A DNA stretch of 64,000 bases from Clostridia bacterium (GCA_900751885.1 CAADTH010000050.1:185125-249124), one strand, 5' to 3'; numbered from the stretch's first letter, positions 32,378 through 41,155 are shown. Translations and numbers: made by a program. Notes: generated by a model not told the origin, from the letters alone.

Positions 32378-33322
32378 ATGAACAAGTTTGAAAACGTGGA
32401 TATACTCGCTTCCCTTGACGCTATCATGCGGCAGAACACCGCATTTTACCAGAGCGATTTTGAGATTGACAAAGAGATTATCCAAAGGGCGGCGGCAAGC
32501 CCCGCCGCCGAGGACAAGCGGATTTTGTGGCTGTCCCGCCCGTCCGGGACGTACTGCTTCCGGGAACGGGACGTATTCCTCAAAGACACAAGGCAGCACA
32601 ACACATGGAGGTTTTACGGGGAGCAGACCCGCGACCATATCCTTGCCTATGCCGTCACCATCACAGGGACAGAGGACGGGAAAATCAAAGGCGACCTTTA
32701 CGAACTGGACTACCCGCAGCATTTCAAGCACGTCGCAGAACAGGCGTTGCCCGCCGATACCGTCACCCTGCATTATGAGCATGGGAGCTGGACACAGCCC
32801 GCGACACAACGCTTTGACGGCTACCCCGACCCGCAGCTTGGGGAGTTTGTGCGGGGTGAAACGCAGCCCAACGACCCCGACGCTTTGCGCTTCCTGCTTC
32901 AGCAGGAGCAGCGCGAACGGGAACGGCTGAAACCGGGCGACTTCAAGGAGCATACCGCTGTCCTGCATGACAGCCGGATAAGGCGGGAAGCCGAGCGCGT
33001 TTTATCGAAGCTGCAAGACCTCAAAGAGCCGAACAGCCCGGATAAGACACATTTCATGGTGGAGCTGTCGCCGCATTTTACGGCGATTGCTTCAAGCCGG
33101 GACACTGACCGCCTGTTATCCATGCTGCCGTTTAAGAAGCTGTCCCTTTCCAACTTGAAAGAGCGTCACGGCATTTATGCCTTTCTACCAAAGGACGAGA
33201 ACCGGGACAGGAGCTTACGCAAGCCCCGCCAGTCAATCCGGGCGCAGCTTGCCGCAGACAAGGAAAAAACCGCCCCGAAAAAGGCGGCGGCAAAATCAAA
33301 ACATCATGATATGGAGGTATGA
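32378..33322 (+). CDS. Conjugative-element protein of unknown function with shared basic tail
   Basis: 314 residues, 4 nt after the polyprotein gene with SD GAAAGGAG. The middle (RILWLSRPSGTYCFRERDVFLKDT, TITGTEDGKIKGDLYELDYP) resembles domains seen in large polyvalent proteins of these elements. The end reads RQSIRAQLAADKEK plus a basic tail, matching the tails of two other proteins here. No catalytic motif recognised. Confidence 0.6.
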   Translation: MNKFENVDILASLDAIMRQNTAFYQSDFEIDKEIIQRAAASPAAEDKRILWLSRPSGTYCFRERDVFLKDTRQHNTWRFYGEQTRDHILAYAVTITGTEDGKIKGDLYELDYPQHFKHVAEQALPADTVTLHYEHGSWTQPATQRFDGYPDPQLGEFVRGETQPNDPDALRFLLQQEQRERERLKPGDFKEHTAVLHDSRIRREAERVLSKLQDLKEPNSPDKTHFMVELSPHFTAIASSRDTDRLLSMLPFKKLSLSNLKERHGIYAFLPKDENRDRSLRKPRQSIRAQLAADKEKTAPKKAAAKSKHHDMEV

Positions 33323-33324
33323 GC

Positions 33325-33531
33325 ATGAACAGATTTACCGTTGAGGAAATGAACCTTTTACACATCTACCATGACAGCAGCAGACAGGAGCTTATCGGAA
33401 ACATCAACGCCGCGCTGCCGTTCATGGAGCCGGATATGCGGGAGCTTGCCGCCCGCACCCTTGCCAAAATCGACGCGCTGACCGAAACGGAGTATGCGGA
33501 GCTTGCCGTTTACGCCGCTGACGAGGTATGA
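33325..33531 (+). CDS. Transposon-transfer-assisting-like small protein
   Basis: 68 residues from the ATG at 33325, overlapping nothing upstream but 2 nt past the previous stop, behind GGAGG. The start MNRFTVEEMNLLHIYHDSSR and acidic helical remainder match small proteins annotated as transposon-transfer assisting in related elements. It overlaps the next gene by 4 nt. Mechanism unknown. Confidence 0.6.
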   Translation: MNRFTVEEMNLLHIYHDSSRQELIGNINAALPFMEPDMRELAARTLAKIDALTETEYAELAVYAADEV

Positions 33532-33914
33532 CCGGGATAAGGCGGCTTGCGCCGCCCCAAAGCCGCAGGGTGAACGCCCTTGTACGCCGGGAGTGCTGCA
33601 ACTACGATTGCGGCAACTGTATTCTTCTGGACGACGGCGACGAGTGCGTTTGCCCGCAGACCATTTCCTTTTCCCTGCTCTGCAAGTGGTTCCGCGCCGC
33701 TGTCCTGCCCCTTGACAAAGAACTGTATGCAGATCTCTACGCCCCGGAGGAAAGGCGGCGTTGTGAAGTGTGCGGCGCGTCCTTTGCGTCAAGCTCAAAC
33801 AGCGTCAAATACTGCCCGGACTGCCGGAAGCGAATACAGCGCAGACAAGCCGCAGAACGCAAGCGGAAACAGCGGCTATTGTCACGCAGTAGGGGCGAAA
33901 AAGCCCTTGTATAA
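33528..33914 (+). CDS. Cysteine-rich VLP-type zinc protein
   Basis: 128 residues, ATGA overlap with the previous gene. Nine cysteines: CCNYDCGNC near 23-31, CVC near 41-43, then a CEVC...CPDC ribbon near 80-100. It ends in a basic stretch (KRIQRRQAAERKRKQR). The last ten or so codons run into the 114-bp repeat, which supplies the stop. Probably a zinc-binding regulator; the name follows the cysteine-rich VLP family of these elements. Confidence 0.65.
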   Translation: MTGIRRLAPPQSRRVNALVRRECCNYDCGNCILLDDGDECVCPQTISFSLLCKWFRAAVLPLDKELYADLYAPEERRRCEVCGASFASSSNSVKYCPDCRKRIQRRQAAERKRKQRLLSRSRGEKALV

Positions 33915-33993
33915 TGGGGCTTTCCGGGCGTGAAAATCAAGCGGCAAGGGATTGATACCTTTTCCCTCAAAATCGGCGTTCTATCGCGTGACA
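33880..33993 (+). repeat. 114-bp element with inverted ends, copy 2
   Basis: It begins TGTCACGCAGTAG and ends CTATCGCGTGACA (11/13 inverted match). It has the same length and orientation as copy 1 (13040-13153), with about 80% identity by eye. It overlaps the end of the cysteine-rich gene and precedes a strong terminator, so the two copies frame the transfer operon. The inner hairpin AAAGCCC/GGGGCTTT (one bulge) is well formed. Confidence 0.7.
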
Positions 33994-34021
33994 GGACGCA
34001 GGAAACAGCACCCACAACAAG

Positions 34022-34069
34022 ACCGGGCGCGGTAGTCAGTAATTGGCTGCCGCGCCCGGTTCTTTTTTT
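34022..34069 (+). terminator. Terminator of the transfer operon
   Basis: ACCGGGCGCGG (34022-34032) pairs perfectly with CCGCGCCCGGT (34050-34060), followed by TCTTTTTTT. It closes the 20-kb plus-strand gene run just before the minus-strand module. Confidence 0.88.
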
Positions 34070-34436
34070 ATTCCTTGAAGTTAATTTCTACTGTACTGCC
34101 TTTGCCTACGGTAAGCAGACGGTACATTGTCAATGGGATATACCATGCGGCGCAGACAAGCCGCCATATCAGAATGACCCCGCCGATAATACCGCCCAAA
34201 ACGAAGTTAAGGGCAACAATACCCAATGTGCCGCCTAAGTCGTACCCGTGTGGCACAAGCCACACGAACATACGCCGTATACCAAAGGGAATACCGCAGC
34301 ACAGCCATATATAAAAGTAATTCGTTTCGCCGCCGTTGGTAAACACGTTCTTGAACATGGAAAATAGAAACCATGCAATAATGACAGGTAAAACCGTCCT
34401 CTTAAAAAAGTCTTTCCATATTTCCCCGCGTGTCAT
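34068..34436 (-). CDS. Membrane protein (DUF6050-like)
   Basis: 122 residues from the ATG at 34436 with SD AAAGGGGG. Three hydrophobic segments are seen (about 14-30, 42-60, 72-95; FVLGGIIGGVILIWRLVCAAWYI). It is the last gene of the minus-strand relaxase module. I associate the pattern with DUF6050 proteins of these elements; function unknown. Confidence 0.65.
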   Translation of the reverse strand: MTRGEIWKDFFKRTVLPVIIAWFLFSMFKNVFTNGGETNYFYIWLCCGIPFGIRRMFVWLVPHGYDLGGTLGIVALNFVLGGIIGGVILIWRLVCAAWYIPLTMYRLLTVGKGSTVEINFKE

Positions 34437-34543
34437 AATATCCCCCTTTCTAACGCTCATGTTCTACTGATTTCTGATTGAATATGAATATTTTACCACA
34501 CGCCGCGCCCCATTTCTACAAGAACCGCAAACAATCGCCCCGA

Positions 34544-35895
34544 TTATCCGCGCTCTGCTTCCTTATCCCGTCCCGGCTCTCTGTCCTGCCGCAAAATACT
34601 GTCAATGTTCTGCTTGATAACGTCATATTCCCCGACCTGTTTTTTCAGCTTGCCGTAATCAGCGTACAGGGCTTCCCGCTGTTCTTGGAGCTTTGCATAA
34701 TCGGCTTGCAAGGCGGCGACGCTTGGGAGCTTGCCAGATATGCCCGCCGCTTTTAATGCCTTTGCTGCCGCTTCATGCAAAATGATACTGCCCTCATGGG
34801 CGGCGCGGAACTGCTCTTTGTTCTTTGCCTTGCGGTATGCGTCATAAACGGGCTTTGTCTTTTGGTATGTCGTGATGTTCTTAATCAGCAACGCCATATC
34901 AGCAAGCCGCTTTTCCATGCTCTTTAGTGCGTCGGAAGCCTGTTCGCTTGCCGCCGTGACTTCCTCAATCCGACTGACTAAATCCGAATACTGTTCAATC
35001 TGATGTTCCGTAAGGAAGTTGAGCGTCTTTGCCGCCTGTTTCAGATTGTGGATTTTCGCCCATTGCTCATAGCCCGGCTTTCTTGCGCCTTGATACTGTT
35101 TTCAATATCTATCAGCAGGGACACACCCTTTTTCTCTGCCCGTGGAGCTTTGGCGGCGCGTATGCGCTTGCCGCTTATCCGTTCGGTGATAGCTTCCTCT
35201 GTATAGTCCGCGCCGAGGGTTTTCAAACGGGTAAACCGTTCCTGTCCGGGAGCGCGGCAGGATATGTACTTGCCCCGTTTGATTTCATAGCCCGCCGCTT
35301 CCAACCGCCGCAATAATTCCTCAAAATCTGCCACTTGGGGAATGAGCGCGTCAAAGGCAATCTTTAGCTTGCCTTTCCAACTCGTCCCCGTCTTTTCCGC
35401 TTGGTACTCTGCATAGCTTTTCCCCTTGCTGCCTTTGCCCGGAACGACAACGGACAAGCCATGTTCCCGGCACAGCTTGTCGCTCATGTTCCGTATGCCG
35501 TAATATGTCCGTCTGTTGGAAACGTACTTGTGGTGATCTACGAAGTTAGCAGCACAAAAAATGATGTGATTATGGATATGACCTTTATCAATGTGCGTCG
35601 TCAAAACATACTCATGCTGCCCTTTGGTTACAGCGTCGGCAAGCTGCCGCCCGATTTCATGGGCTTGTTCCGGCGTTGCTTCCCCCGGCTCAAAGGACTG
35701 AATGAGGTGGTGGGCTAAATTGCTGCCCTTATCCAACGCTTGCGACAAGGTATATTCAAACTCAATGTCTGCTGTTTCATAGGAGCAGCCGAACGAGGAC
35801 ACAAGCATTTTGCCGTCCGTCTTTTCCGGGTTTTGGATATAGTCAAGGGCTTTGCTTAGAGTGCTTTTAATAGGCTTAATCTTTGTAACCGCCAT
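34544..35895 (-). pseudogene. MobP-type relaxase, frameshifted
   Basis: The first frame (35895-35041) has a relaxase domain with Tyr19 in ALDYIQNPEKT and the histidine motif HIDKGHIHNHIIF. It ends early as AQESRAMSNGRKSTI-stop. In the +1 frame the sequence continues GYEQWAKIHNLKQAAKTLNF and joins an open frame to 34544 (MEKRLADMALLIKNITTYQK). One missing base in the C-run at 35073-35075 (plus strand) restores a roughly 450-residue protein. It would nick oriT. The truncated form keeps the catalytic domain but loses a helical C-terminal region of about 160 residues. It may be a true mutation, a slippery site or an assembly error. Confidence 0.82.
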
Positions 35896-36185
35896 ATCTC
35901 ATTCAGCACCCCCTTAATCTCGTCTATGTCCTCTTGGTAGACGCTGCCCGTGGCGTTCGTCCGCCGCGCTATCTGGTTGACGTTGACCCCGATTTTCTGT
36001 ATCTCTGCTGTCATAGCCTTAATGTCGCTATGGTCTATCTGAATGATATACCCGTCAATCAGCATTTTCCGGGCGTATGCCGCAAAGTTTTTCGTGGGTA
36101 TCAGCTTCATTTTCTGCTCTATCAATTCCCGTTCCTGTTCATTGACCGGGACGCGCAGGATAAGCGGTCTTGTCCTGTTTGCCAT
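35856..36185 (-). CDS. mobC: MobC-like relaxosome accessory protein
   Basis: 109 residues from the ATG at 36185 (SD AAAGGAG); a longer frame upstream crosses the oriT-like region without an SD. A ribbon-helix-helix-type start (RPLILRVPVNEQERELIEQKM) and the C-terminal MobC signature (IQKIGVNVNQIARRTNATGSVYQEDIDEI) are clear. It binds oriT and assists the relaxase, whose start it overlaps by 40 nt. Confidence 0.87.
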   Translation of the reverse strand: MANRTRPLILRVPVNEQERELIEQKMKLIPTKNFAAYARKMLIDGYIIQIDHSDIKAMTAEIQKIGVNVNQIARRTNATGSVYQEDIDEIKGVLNEIWRLQRLSLLKAL

Positions 36186-36207
36186 TGTATCGCTCCTTTC
36201 CGTTTTC

Positions 36208-36305
36208 AGAGGGTTTGGGACACTTCCCAACAAGCATTTTGCCGACAAGCCGCAGGGCGAGGGCGGGCAAAATACGGAAGTGTGGCTACACTTCCTATGC
36301 TTGCT
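36208..36305 (-). other. oriT-like sequence, copy B (probable oriT)
   Basis: It lies directly upstream of mobC/relaxase. It has the hairpin GGAAGTGTAGCCACACTTCC (minus strand) and the TTGGGAAGTGTCCCAA block. The two blocks match 28365-28464 in inverted orientation with 33/33 and 28/29 identities. Position beside mobC is the usual place for oriT; the nick site cannot be read. Confidence 0.65.
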
Positions 36306-36429
36306 ATTCTTCTTTTCGCATACTTCCACGTCAAAGACAGGGAAATGCCAACCAATCCCCGGAAAAAAGAAAAAACGCCGCAGTTTGCGACGTTTCCAAT
36401 AGCTGCACAGACAAAAAGAACGGAGGATT

Positions 36430-36789
36430 TTATTCCCCCGTTTCTTTGCTGTTCGCTTCCTGTATTCCCTTTGCTGTTGCTGTCATAATCGTTAAATCCC
36501 GGCTGCTCATATCGGCAAGCAGACTGTCGAGCTGCCGCCGTTGCGTGGACTTGTCCGTTTCCTCATTCGGGAAAAAGAACTGGTCTACCGACACATCTAA
36601 AAAAGTGACAAGCTCATAAAAAATTTGTAGGCTTGGGTGCTGCCCGCTGTTCTCAATGGACGCGATATAGCGCGGCGCAATGTTGAGCCTGTCCGCTAAC
36701 TGGTTGCGTGAGATACCCTTTGCCTTTCTTGCTTCTTTTATGGCTTGCCCGAAAGCCTTAAAATCATACTTCACTTTGTCCTGCTTCAT
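36430..36789 (-). CDS. XRE-family transcriptional regulator
   Basis: 119 residues from the ATG at 36789 (SD AGGGTG); a GTG at 36798 is the alternative. The HTH is clear: FGQAIKEARKAKGISRNQLADRLNIAPRYIASIENSGQHPSLQIFYEL (about 10-60). A C-terminal helical region follows, with LDSLLADMSSRDLTIMTATAKGIQ. It resembles the Tn916 orf9-type repressor and is divergent from the TetR gene, so it may control transfer or excision functions. Confidence 0.88.
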   Translation of the reverse strand: MKQDKVKYDFKAFGQAIKEARKAKGISRNQLADRLNIAPRYIASIENSGQHPSLQIFYELVTFLDVSVDQFFFPNEETDKSTQRRQLDSLLADMSSRDLTIMTATAKGIQEANSKETGE

Positions 36790-36971
36790 ATTTTTCACCC
36801 TATTACATTTTACCGTTCACCTTTCTTGCGGGATATGATTACACATATCATAATATTGATAAAAATAGAGCATATAATTCTTTTACGATAGGTATTGACA
36901 GCAAGTTTGAAAGCGTATAAAATGTACTTGTTAAGTTTTTTAAGTTCATTTTTTGTTTGGAGAGTGATAAC

Positions 36972-37550
36972 ATGGCATATGAAAAGGAAACATTAGAGAA
37001 AAAAATTTTAGATATTTCTGAAAGACATCTTTTTCGGTATGGTTACAAAAATTTAAACCTTAATGATGTTGCTAAAGAAGCAGGCATAAGCAAAACAACT
37101 TTATATAAAACATTTGATAACAAATATCTGATTGCAAGCAAAGTGATTGAAAGGTTTCTCGAAAAAGCAGATTCAGAAATATTGGAGCTACTTCAAAAAG
37201 AGCTGCCATTGCAAGATAAGATAAGGCAAAGTATAAAAATTATATCCAATCTTTACATAAAGATGGACAAAGACTTTTTATACGATTTAGAAAACAGTCT
37301 GCCGGAATTATGGGCAAAGATAGATAGTGTCAGAAAGACAAAGGAAAGCATACTTACAGAATTACTTTTAAAAGAACAAAGAAATGGAATGGTTCGGGAT
37401 GATATAGATTCTGCTCTTTTATCAGCGTTAATTATGATATTAGTGCGGGGTGTCTACACTCCAGATTTCTTTTTTACACGCAATGTATCTGCTGATACTG
37501 TCGGAGATGTAATTGTGAATATTTTCTTAAATGGGATTCTTAAAAACTAA
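36972..37550 (+). CDS. TetR-family regulator of the cargo ABC exporter
   Basis: 192 residues from the ATG at 36972 (SD TTGGAGAG). The N-terminal HTH (HLFRYGYKNLNLNDVAKEAGISKTTLYKTFDNKYLIASKVIE, about 14-60) is typical TetR. The ligand domain follows. It sits 36 nt before the ABC operon and likely represses it until an exported compound binds. It opens an AT-rich stretch that contrasts with the GC-rich transfer genes, marking separately acquired cargo. Confidence 0.9.
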   Translation: MAYEKETLEKKILDISERHLFRYGYKNLNLNDVAKEAGISKTTLYKTFDNKYLIASKVIERFLEKADSEILELLQKELPLQDKIRQSIKIISNLYIKMDKDFLYDLENSLPELWAKIDSVRKTKESILTELLLKEQRNGMVRDDIDSALLSALIMILVRGVYTPDFFFTRNVSADTVGDVIVNIFLNGILKN

Positions 37551-37585
37551 CGAAGCTATTTAACATTTGAAAGGAATGGTAATAT

Positions 37586-38527
37586 ATGGATTTCAATAAA
37601 AGTAAAGAAACGGTAGTTATCCAAAATGTTGATAAGACATTAGACAAAGTAAAAAGGATTGATAATTTGTCCATTCAAACAGAGCAAGGTAAAATTTACG
37701 GTTTTATCGGTCCGAACGGAGCGGGAAAAACAACGCTTCTCAATTTGATTACTGGTCTGTACAGACCGGATACGGGGACAATTCGTATCAATGGCCTTGA
37801 CCCGGTAAAAGATTACAAAGCAACAAGAAAACAGATTGGATTACTCCCACAAAGTACGGCGCTTTATCCAGAACTGTCGGCAAAAGATAATCTCCTGTTC
37901 CACGCTGCTTTATATCTTCCAAAACAAAAAGAAGTCAAAAAAAGGATTTCAGAAATATTAGAGCTTGTTGATTTAGGGGAACGTTCTAATGAACCTGTCA
38001 AAAACTTTTCGGGAGGAATGAGCCGGCGGCTTGGAATCGGCAGGGCATTATTAAATGACCCACAAATTCTGCTTTTAGATGAACCTACGTTGGGGGTGGA
38101 CGTTCAAAGTACACATCGGATATATGAGTATATCAGAAATTTAAAAAACAGTAACAAAACAATTATTATCACCACAAATATCATGGCAGAAGCGGACGCC
38201 TTGTGTGATGAAGTTATTATCATCGACCATGGCAAAAAAATATGTGAGGGTTCTCCTGCAAAGTTAAAATCCGAACTTGGAATCGGAACCATTCACTTAA
38301 TACCTAAAATTGGTAGAGAAATTTCCCAAACTCTGATTAAGGAGCGAATCGGAGATTTTATTTATGACGATGGAACAATTATCATTAATGCCCCAAAAGG
38401 GGAACAAGATTTAGCAGTCGTCTTAGATAAATTGAATGGGGTTTTGGAATTTGAAAGTGTATCTCTCCATAAGCCGAGCCTTGATGATGTTTTTTTACAC
38501 TATACCGGGAAAAATTTAAGGGATTAG
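37586..38527 (+). CDS. ABC transporter ATP-binding protein (drug-export type)
   Basis: 313 residues. Walker A GPNGAGKTTL (about 48-57), Q-loop LLPQSTALYPELSAKDNL, signature NFSGGMSRRLGIG (about 140-152), Walker B ILLLDEPTLGVD and TTNIMAEAD. A C-terminal extension resembles the DrrA/CcmA group. It powers the two ABC-2 permeases encoded next. The N-terminal 15 residues (MDFNKSKETVVIQNV) fit the SD GAAAGGAAT upstream. Confidence 0.92.
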   Translation: MDFNKSKETVVIQNVDKTLDKVKRIDNLSIQTEQGKIYGFIGPNGAGKTTLLNLITGLYRPDTGTIRINGLDPVKDYKATRKQIGLLPQSTALYPELSAKDNLLFHAALYLPKQKEVKKRISEILELVDLGERSNEPVKNFSGGMSRRLGIGRALLNDPQILLLDEPTLGVDVQSTHRIYEYIRNLKNSNKTIIITTNIMAEADALCDEVIIIDHGKKICEGSPAKLKSELGIGTIHLIPKIGREISQTLIKERIGDFIYDDGTIIINAPKGEQDLAVVLDKLNGVLEFESVSLHKPSLDDVFLHYTGKNLRD

Positions 38528-38538
38528 AGGGCTTTAAT

Positions 38539-39618
38539 ATGAGAATTATTACTATAATATCGAAAGAACTAAAATGCGTAAAAGAAGATATTTCATTCAA
38601 TTTGGCAACGTTGATTTCCCCGCTACTGTTTTTGTTAGCATTTTCCCTTATGCTTTCAGCGGGAATACTGCTTCCGGTTCAGACGTATCCGAATACTGAA
38701 TCAAGCGATTTCCTTACGGCTATGGAAAATTATAAGGCGCCTGACGGAACAGCATATTTGGAGCTGCACTCTGCTAAAGAAAAAGTCCCTCCTACAAACG
38801 CGGAAAGCGATTTGATTGTAGTCGAACAGGAACCGTCCATAAGGGATAATGTGATAACAGGAAAAATTACTCATTATCTAAATGATGTTAATGAGAACAC
38901 TACAAAGAATTTCAGAAACCGTCTGGACGGCGCCATAGTTAATTATATCGACACATTGCGAGACGGCGGCAATGTTTCTGTCAATGAAACGACTATATAC
39001 GAACAGGATATTCCATGGGACACAGGATTTGGCGCAAGTGTTCTTGTATTCGGATTGATGCTTTCCGGCTTGATTTTTGGTATGTTATCCATTACAAGTG
39101 AATGGGGAAACCATACGACAAAGTTGCTGAAACTCTCGCCATGTTCTCCCGGAATAGCAATTATGGGAAAAATGCTTGCTAACATTATAAAGTGTTTTGT
39201 TTCGGGATTGATTTTTCTTTTTATATTTTTCTTGATTTCAAAGGCGTTACCTGTTCACATAGTTACATTTATCGTTTCCATGCTTTTGGTTTATGGAATA
39301 TTTATCTGCCTGGGAATGTGCTTGGGAATTTTTATCAAATCATCACTGACTGCATTTTTAATATCCCTTGTATCAGCCTTGGTTCTTTGGGTTGGCGGCG
39401 GTGGATTTGGCCCACTTTCCTATTATGGGGACATTGCAAATATGTTAGGAAAATTCAATCCTGCCACTTATGCAATAGATATGATTCGGTGGTGTTACTT
39501 CAACGGTACTGCACATTTAGCAACAGGATTTAGCGTCCTCGTATTTTCTCTGGTACTGTCATTTGTCTTAATCGTCGTGATATATATGAGGTGGACGCAT
39601 AGAGAGGAGGTCAAATAA
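38539..39618 (+). CDS. ABC-2-type permease subunit 1
   Basis: 359 residues. One N-terminal membrane helix (about 23-45) is followed by a large extracellular loop (to about 170) and five further helices (about 172-345). This is the ABC-2 pattern of drug or lantibiotic exporters. Its stop overlaps the start of the second permease by 1 nt. The substrate is not deducible. Confidence 0.88.
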   Translation: MRIITIISKELKCVKEDISFNLATLISPLLFLLAFSLMLSAGILLPVQTYPNTESSDFLTAMENYKAPDGTAYLELHSAKEKVPPTNAESDLIVVEQEPSIRDNVITGKITHYLNDVNENTTKNFRNRLDGAIVNYIDTLRDGGNVSVNETTIYEQDIPWDTGFGASVLVFGLMLSGLIFGMLSITSEWGNHTTKLLKLSPCSPGIAIMGKMLANIIKCFVSGLIFLFIFFLISKALPVHIVTFIVSMLLVYGIFICLGMCLGIFIKSSLTAFLISLVSALVLWVGGGGFGPLSYYGDIANMLGKFNPATYAIDMIRWCYFNGTAHLATGFSVLVFSLVLSFVLIVVIYMRWTHREEVK

Positions 39619-40745
39619 TGCGAGTATTTATAGCAGAACTGAAAAAGTTATTTCTCTTATTCAAAGCTGATCCCAAATCTCTTGTAGCCGGAATTATTGC
39701 ACCAACAATTATTCTTATTGTTTTTGCATTTACATTTGGGGATTTCACATCGCTAAAGCTGGCTTATGTAAATCAAGATAGTGGAACATATGGCGCGATA
39801 TTGGAAAAATCGGTTTTTAGCCAAATCTCTCCGCTTGGTGACAAGCCTTATTTTAAGGAAATAGAAACAGATTACAATACAGCATTAGAACTATATCAGC
39901 AAGGGAAAGTGAATGGTGTGGTAATCGTTGGAAACGAATTTAGCGAAGATTTGCAAAACGGTAAAAATGCTGATATAGAATACTACTTTAATAATTACAA
40001 TACAGATATGGCAAAAAATCTACGTTTATATTTAAGAGAAGGTATATTGGATTTTTACCGCACCACTGATTCTAATTTACAAATTGACGTTGCTGAGGTA
40101 CTTAACGTAGAGACACAATTACCATGGTTCAATATTATTGCGGTAGCTGTCTTTCTGCTTGCTTTTCTGCTTGGCTCCATGTTCAATATGCTGTATCTGT
40201 TTTATAAAGAAAAAACAGATGATACATTATATGAATACAGGTTATCTCCCAATAGTATATGGGCTTCTCTATTCGCAAGAGTTACGATTGCATTATTTGC
40301 CGGGGCAATAACAGCCAGTATCAACGCGGTTTTGGTATATGCCCTTACGGGAATAAACCTTGCAATATTTCTGACAGGCATGATTTTACCATTACTGGTT
40401 TTAGGGATAACTTATGTGTTCTTTGCTGAAATTGTCGCTTTACTGGTAAATAGTTTTAGCGGTGCAGCGGTATTTACGATGGCAACAACTGTGGTATTAT
40501 GGTTTCTTTCCGGTGCAACTGCTTCTATAAAATATTCAACAGGGATATTGAGGGCAATCGCACTGGTAATTCCAAATACTTACGGATTAAGCCAGATTCG
40601 CGGGGCGGTTTTTCATATGGATTCCTCGGTTGGCGGTATCTTGGGTTCTGCTGAGGGGTGGCTAATTATGGTTGTGTATATGCTGTTCGCAATGATAGCG
40701 GCAATTTACATTTATAGAAAAAAACTTGCCCGTATGGTTCAGTAA
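39618..40745 (+). CDS. ABC-2-type permease subunit 2
   Basis: 375 residues, start overlapping the previous stop (TAATG). Topology mirrors the first permease: a helix at about 20-40, a large external loop, five helices (about 178-370). FFAEIVALLVNSFSGAAVFTMATTVVLWFLSGAT is typical of ABC2_membrane_3. The two permeases probably form the heterodimeric channel. Confidence 0.88.
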   Translation: MRVFIAELKKLFLLFKADPKSLVAGIIAPTIILIVFAFTFGDFTSLKLAYVNQDSGTYGAILEKSVFSQISPLGDKPYFKEIETDYNTALELYQQGKVNGVVIVGNEFSEDLQNGKNADIEYYFNNYNTDMAKNLRLYLREGILDFYRTTDSNLQIDVAEVLNVETQLPWFNIIAVAVFLLAFLLGSMFNMLYLFYKEKTDDTLYEYRLSPNSIWASLFARVTIALFAGAITASINAVLVYALTGINLAIFLTGMILPLLVLGITYVFFAEIVALLVNSFSGAAVFTMATTVVLWFLSGATASIKYSTGILRAIALVIPNTYGLSQIRGAVFHMDSSVGGILGSAEGWLIMVVYMLFAMIAAIYIYRKKLARMVQ

Positions 40746-40840
40746 CATTATGCATTAACAATGAATTATGAGAGCTATGTTTGTCTAATTATTTTTGGAT
40801 TGAAACTCTGCAAATTGTGAAAGGAATTAAGTCTTATAGT

Positions 40841-41026
40841 ATGATGGAACAATGGATATTATGTCCTATATGCGGAAATAAAACGAGAGTAAAAATTCGG
40901 GAAGATACAGAGTTAAAAAATTTCCCTCTATTTTGTCCAAAGTGCAAGCAGGAAGCACTAATCAATATTAAACAATTCAATATGTCAGTTATCAAAGAGC
41001 CAGACGCTAAGACGCAGAGCCGATAA
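40841..41026 (+). CDS. Cysteine-rich KTR protein (Tn916 orf6-like)
   Basis: 61 residues. MMEQWILCPICGNKTRVKIREDTELKNFPLFCPKCKQE with two CxxC pairs and an EPDAKTQSR end are hallmarks of the KTR family, Tn916 orf6. It normally lies after tet resistance genes, so its position behind the ABC operon marks the cargo slot of a Tn916-like module. The SD (AAAGGA) lies 16 nt upstream; GTG at 40817 is an alternative start. Probably zinc-binding. Confidence 0.82.
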   Translation: MMEQWILCPICGNKTRVKIREDTELKNFPLFCPKCKQEALINIKQFNMSVIKEPDAKTQSR

Positions 41027-41068
41027 CCTATGAGAATATTTCTTATGGTTATCGGCTCTTTTCTTTTT
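41017..41068 (+). terminator. Terminator after the KTR gene
   Basis: GAGCCGATAACC (41017-41028) pairs perfectly with GGTTATCGGCTC (41047-41058), followed by TTTTCTTTTT. It includes the KTR stop codon. Confidence 0.88.
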
Positions 41069-41155
41069 CGGTAACTGTTTCTGGTATGCGATTGCTGACA
41101 GTTTGCAACAGATAAAAACCGTTGCTTGTCGGCATTGACGCGCCTTATATAACAG

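Noticed and set aside
34544..34918. Separate small gene downstream of the relaxase
   Set aside because: It joins the relaxase by a single-base frame correction and has no SD of its own, so it is treated as the relaxase C-terminus.
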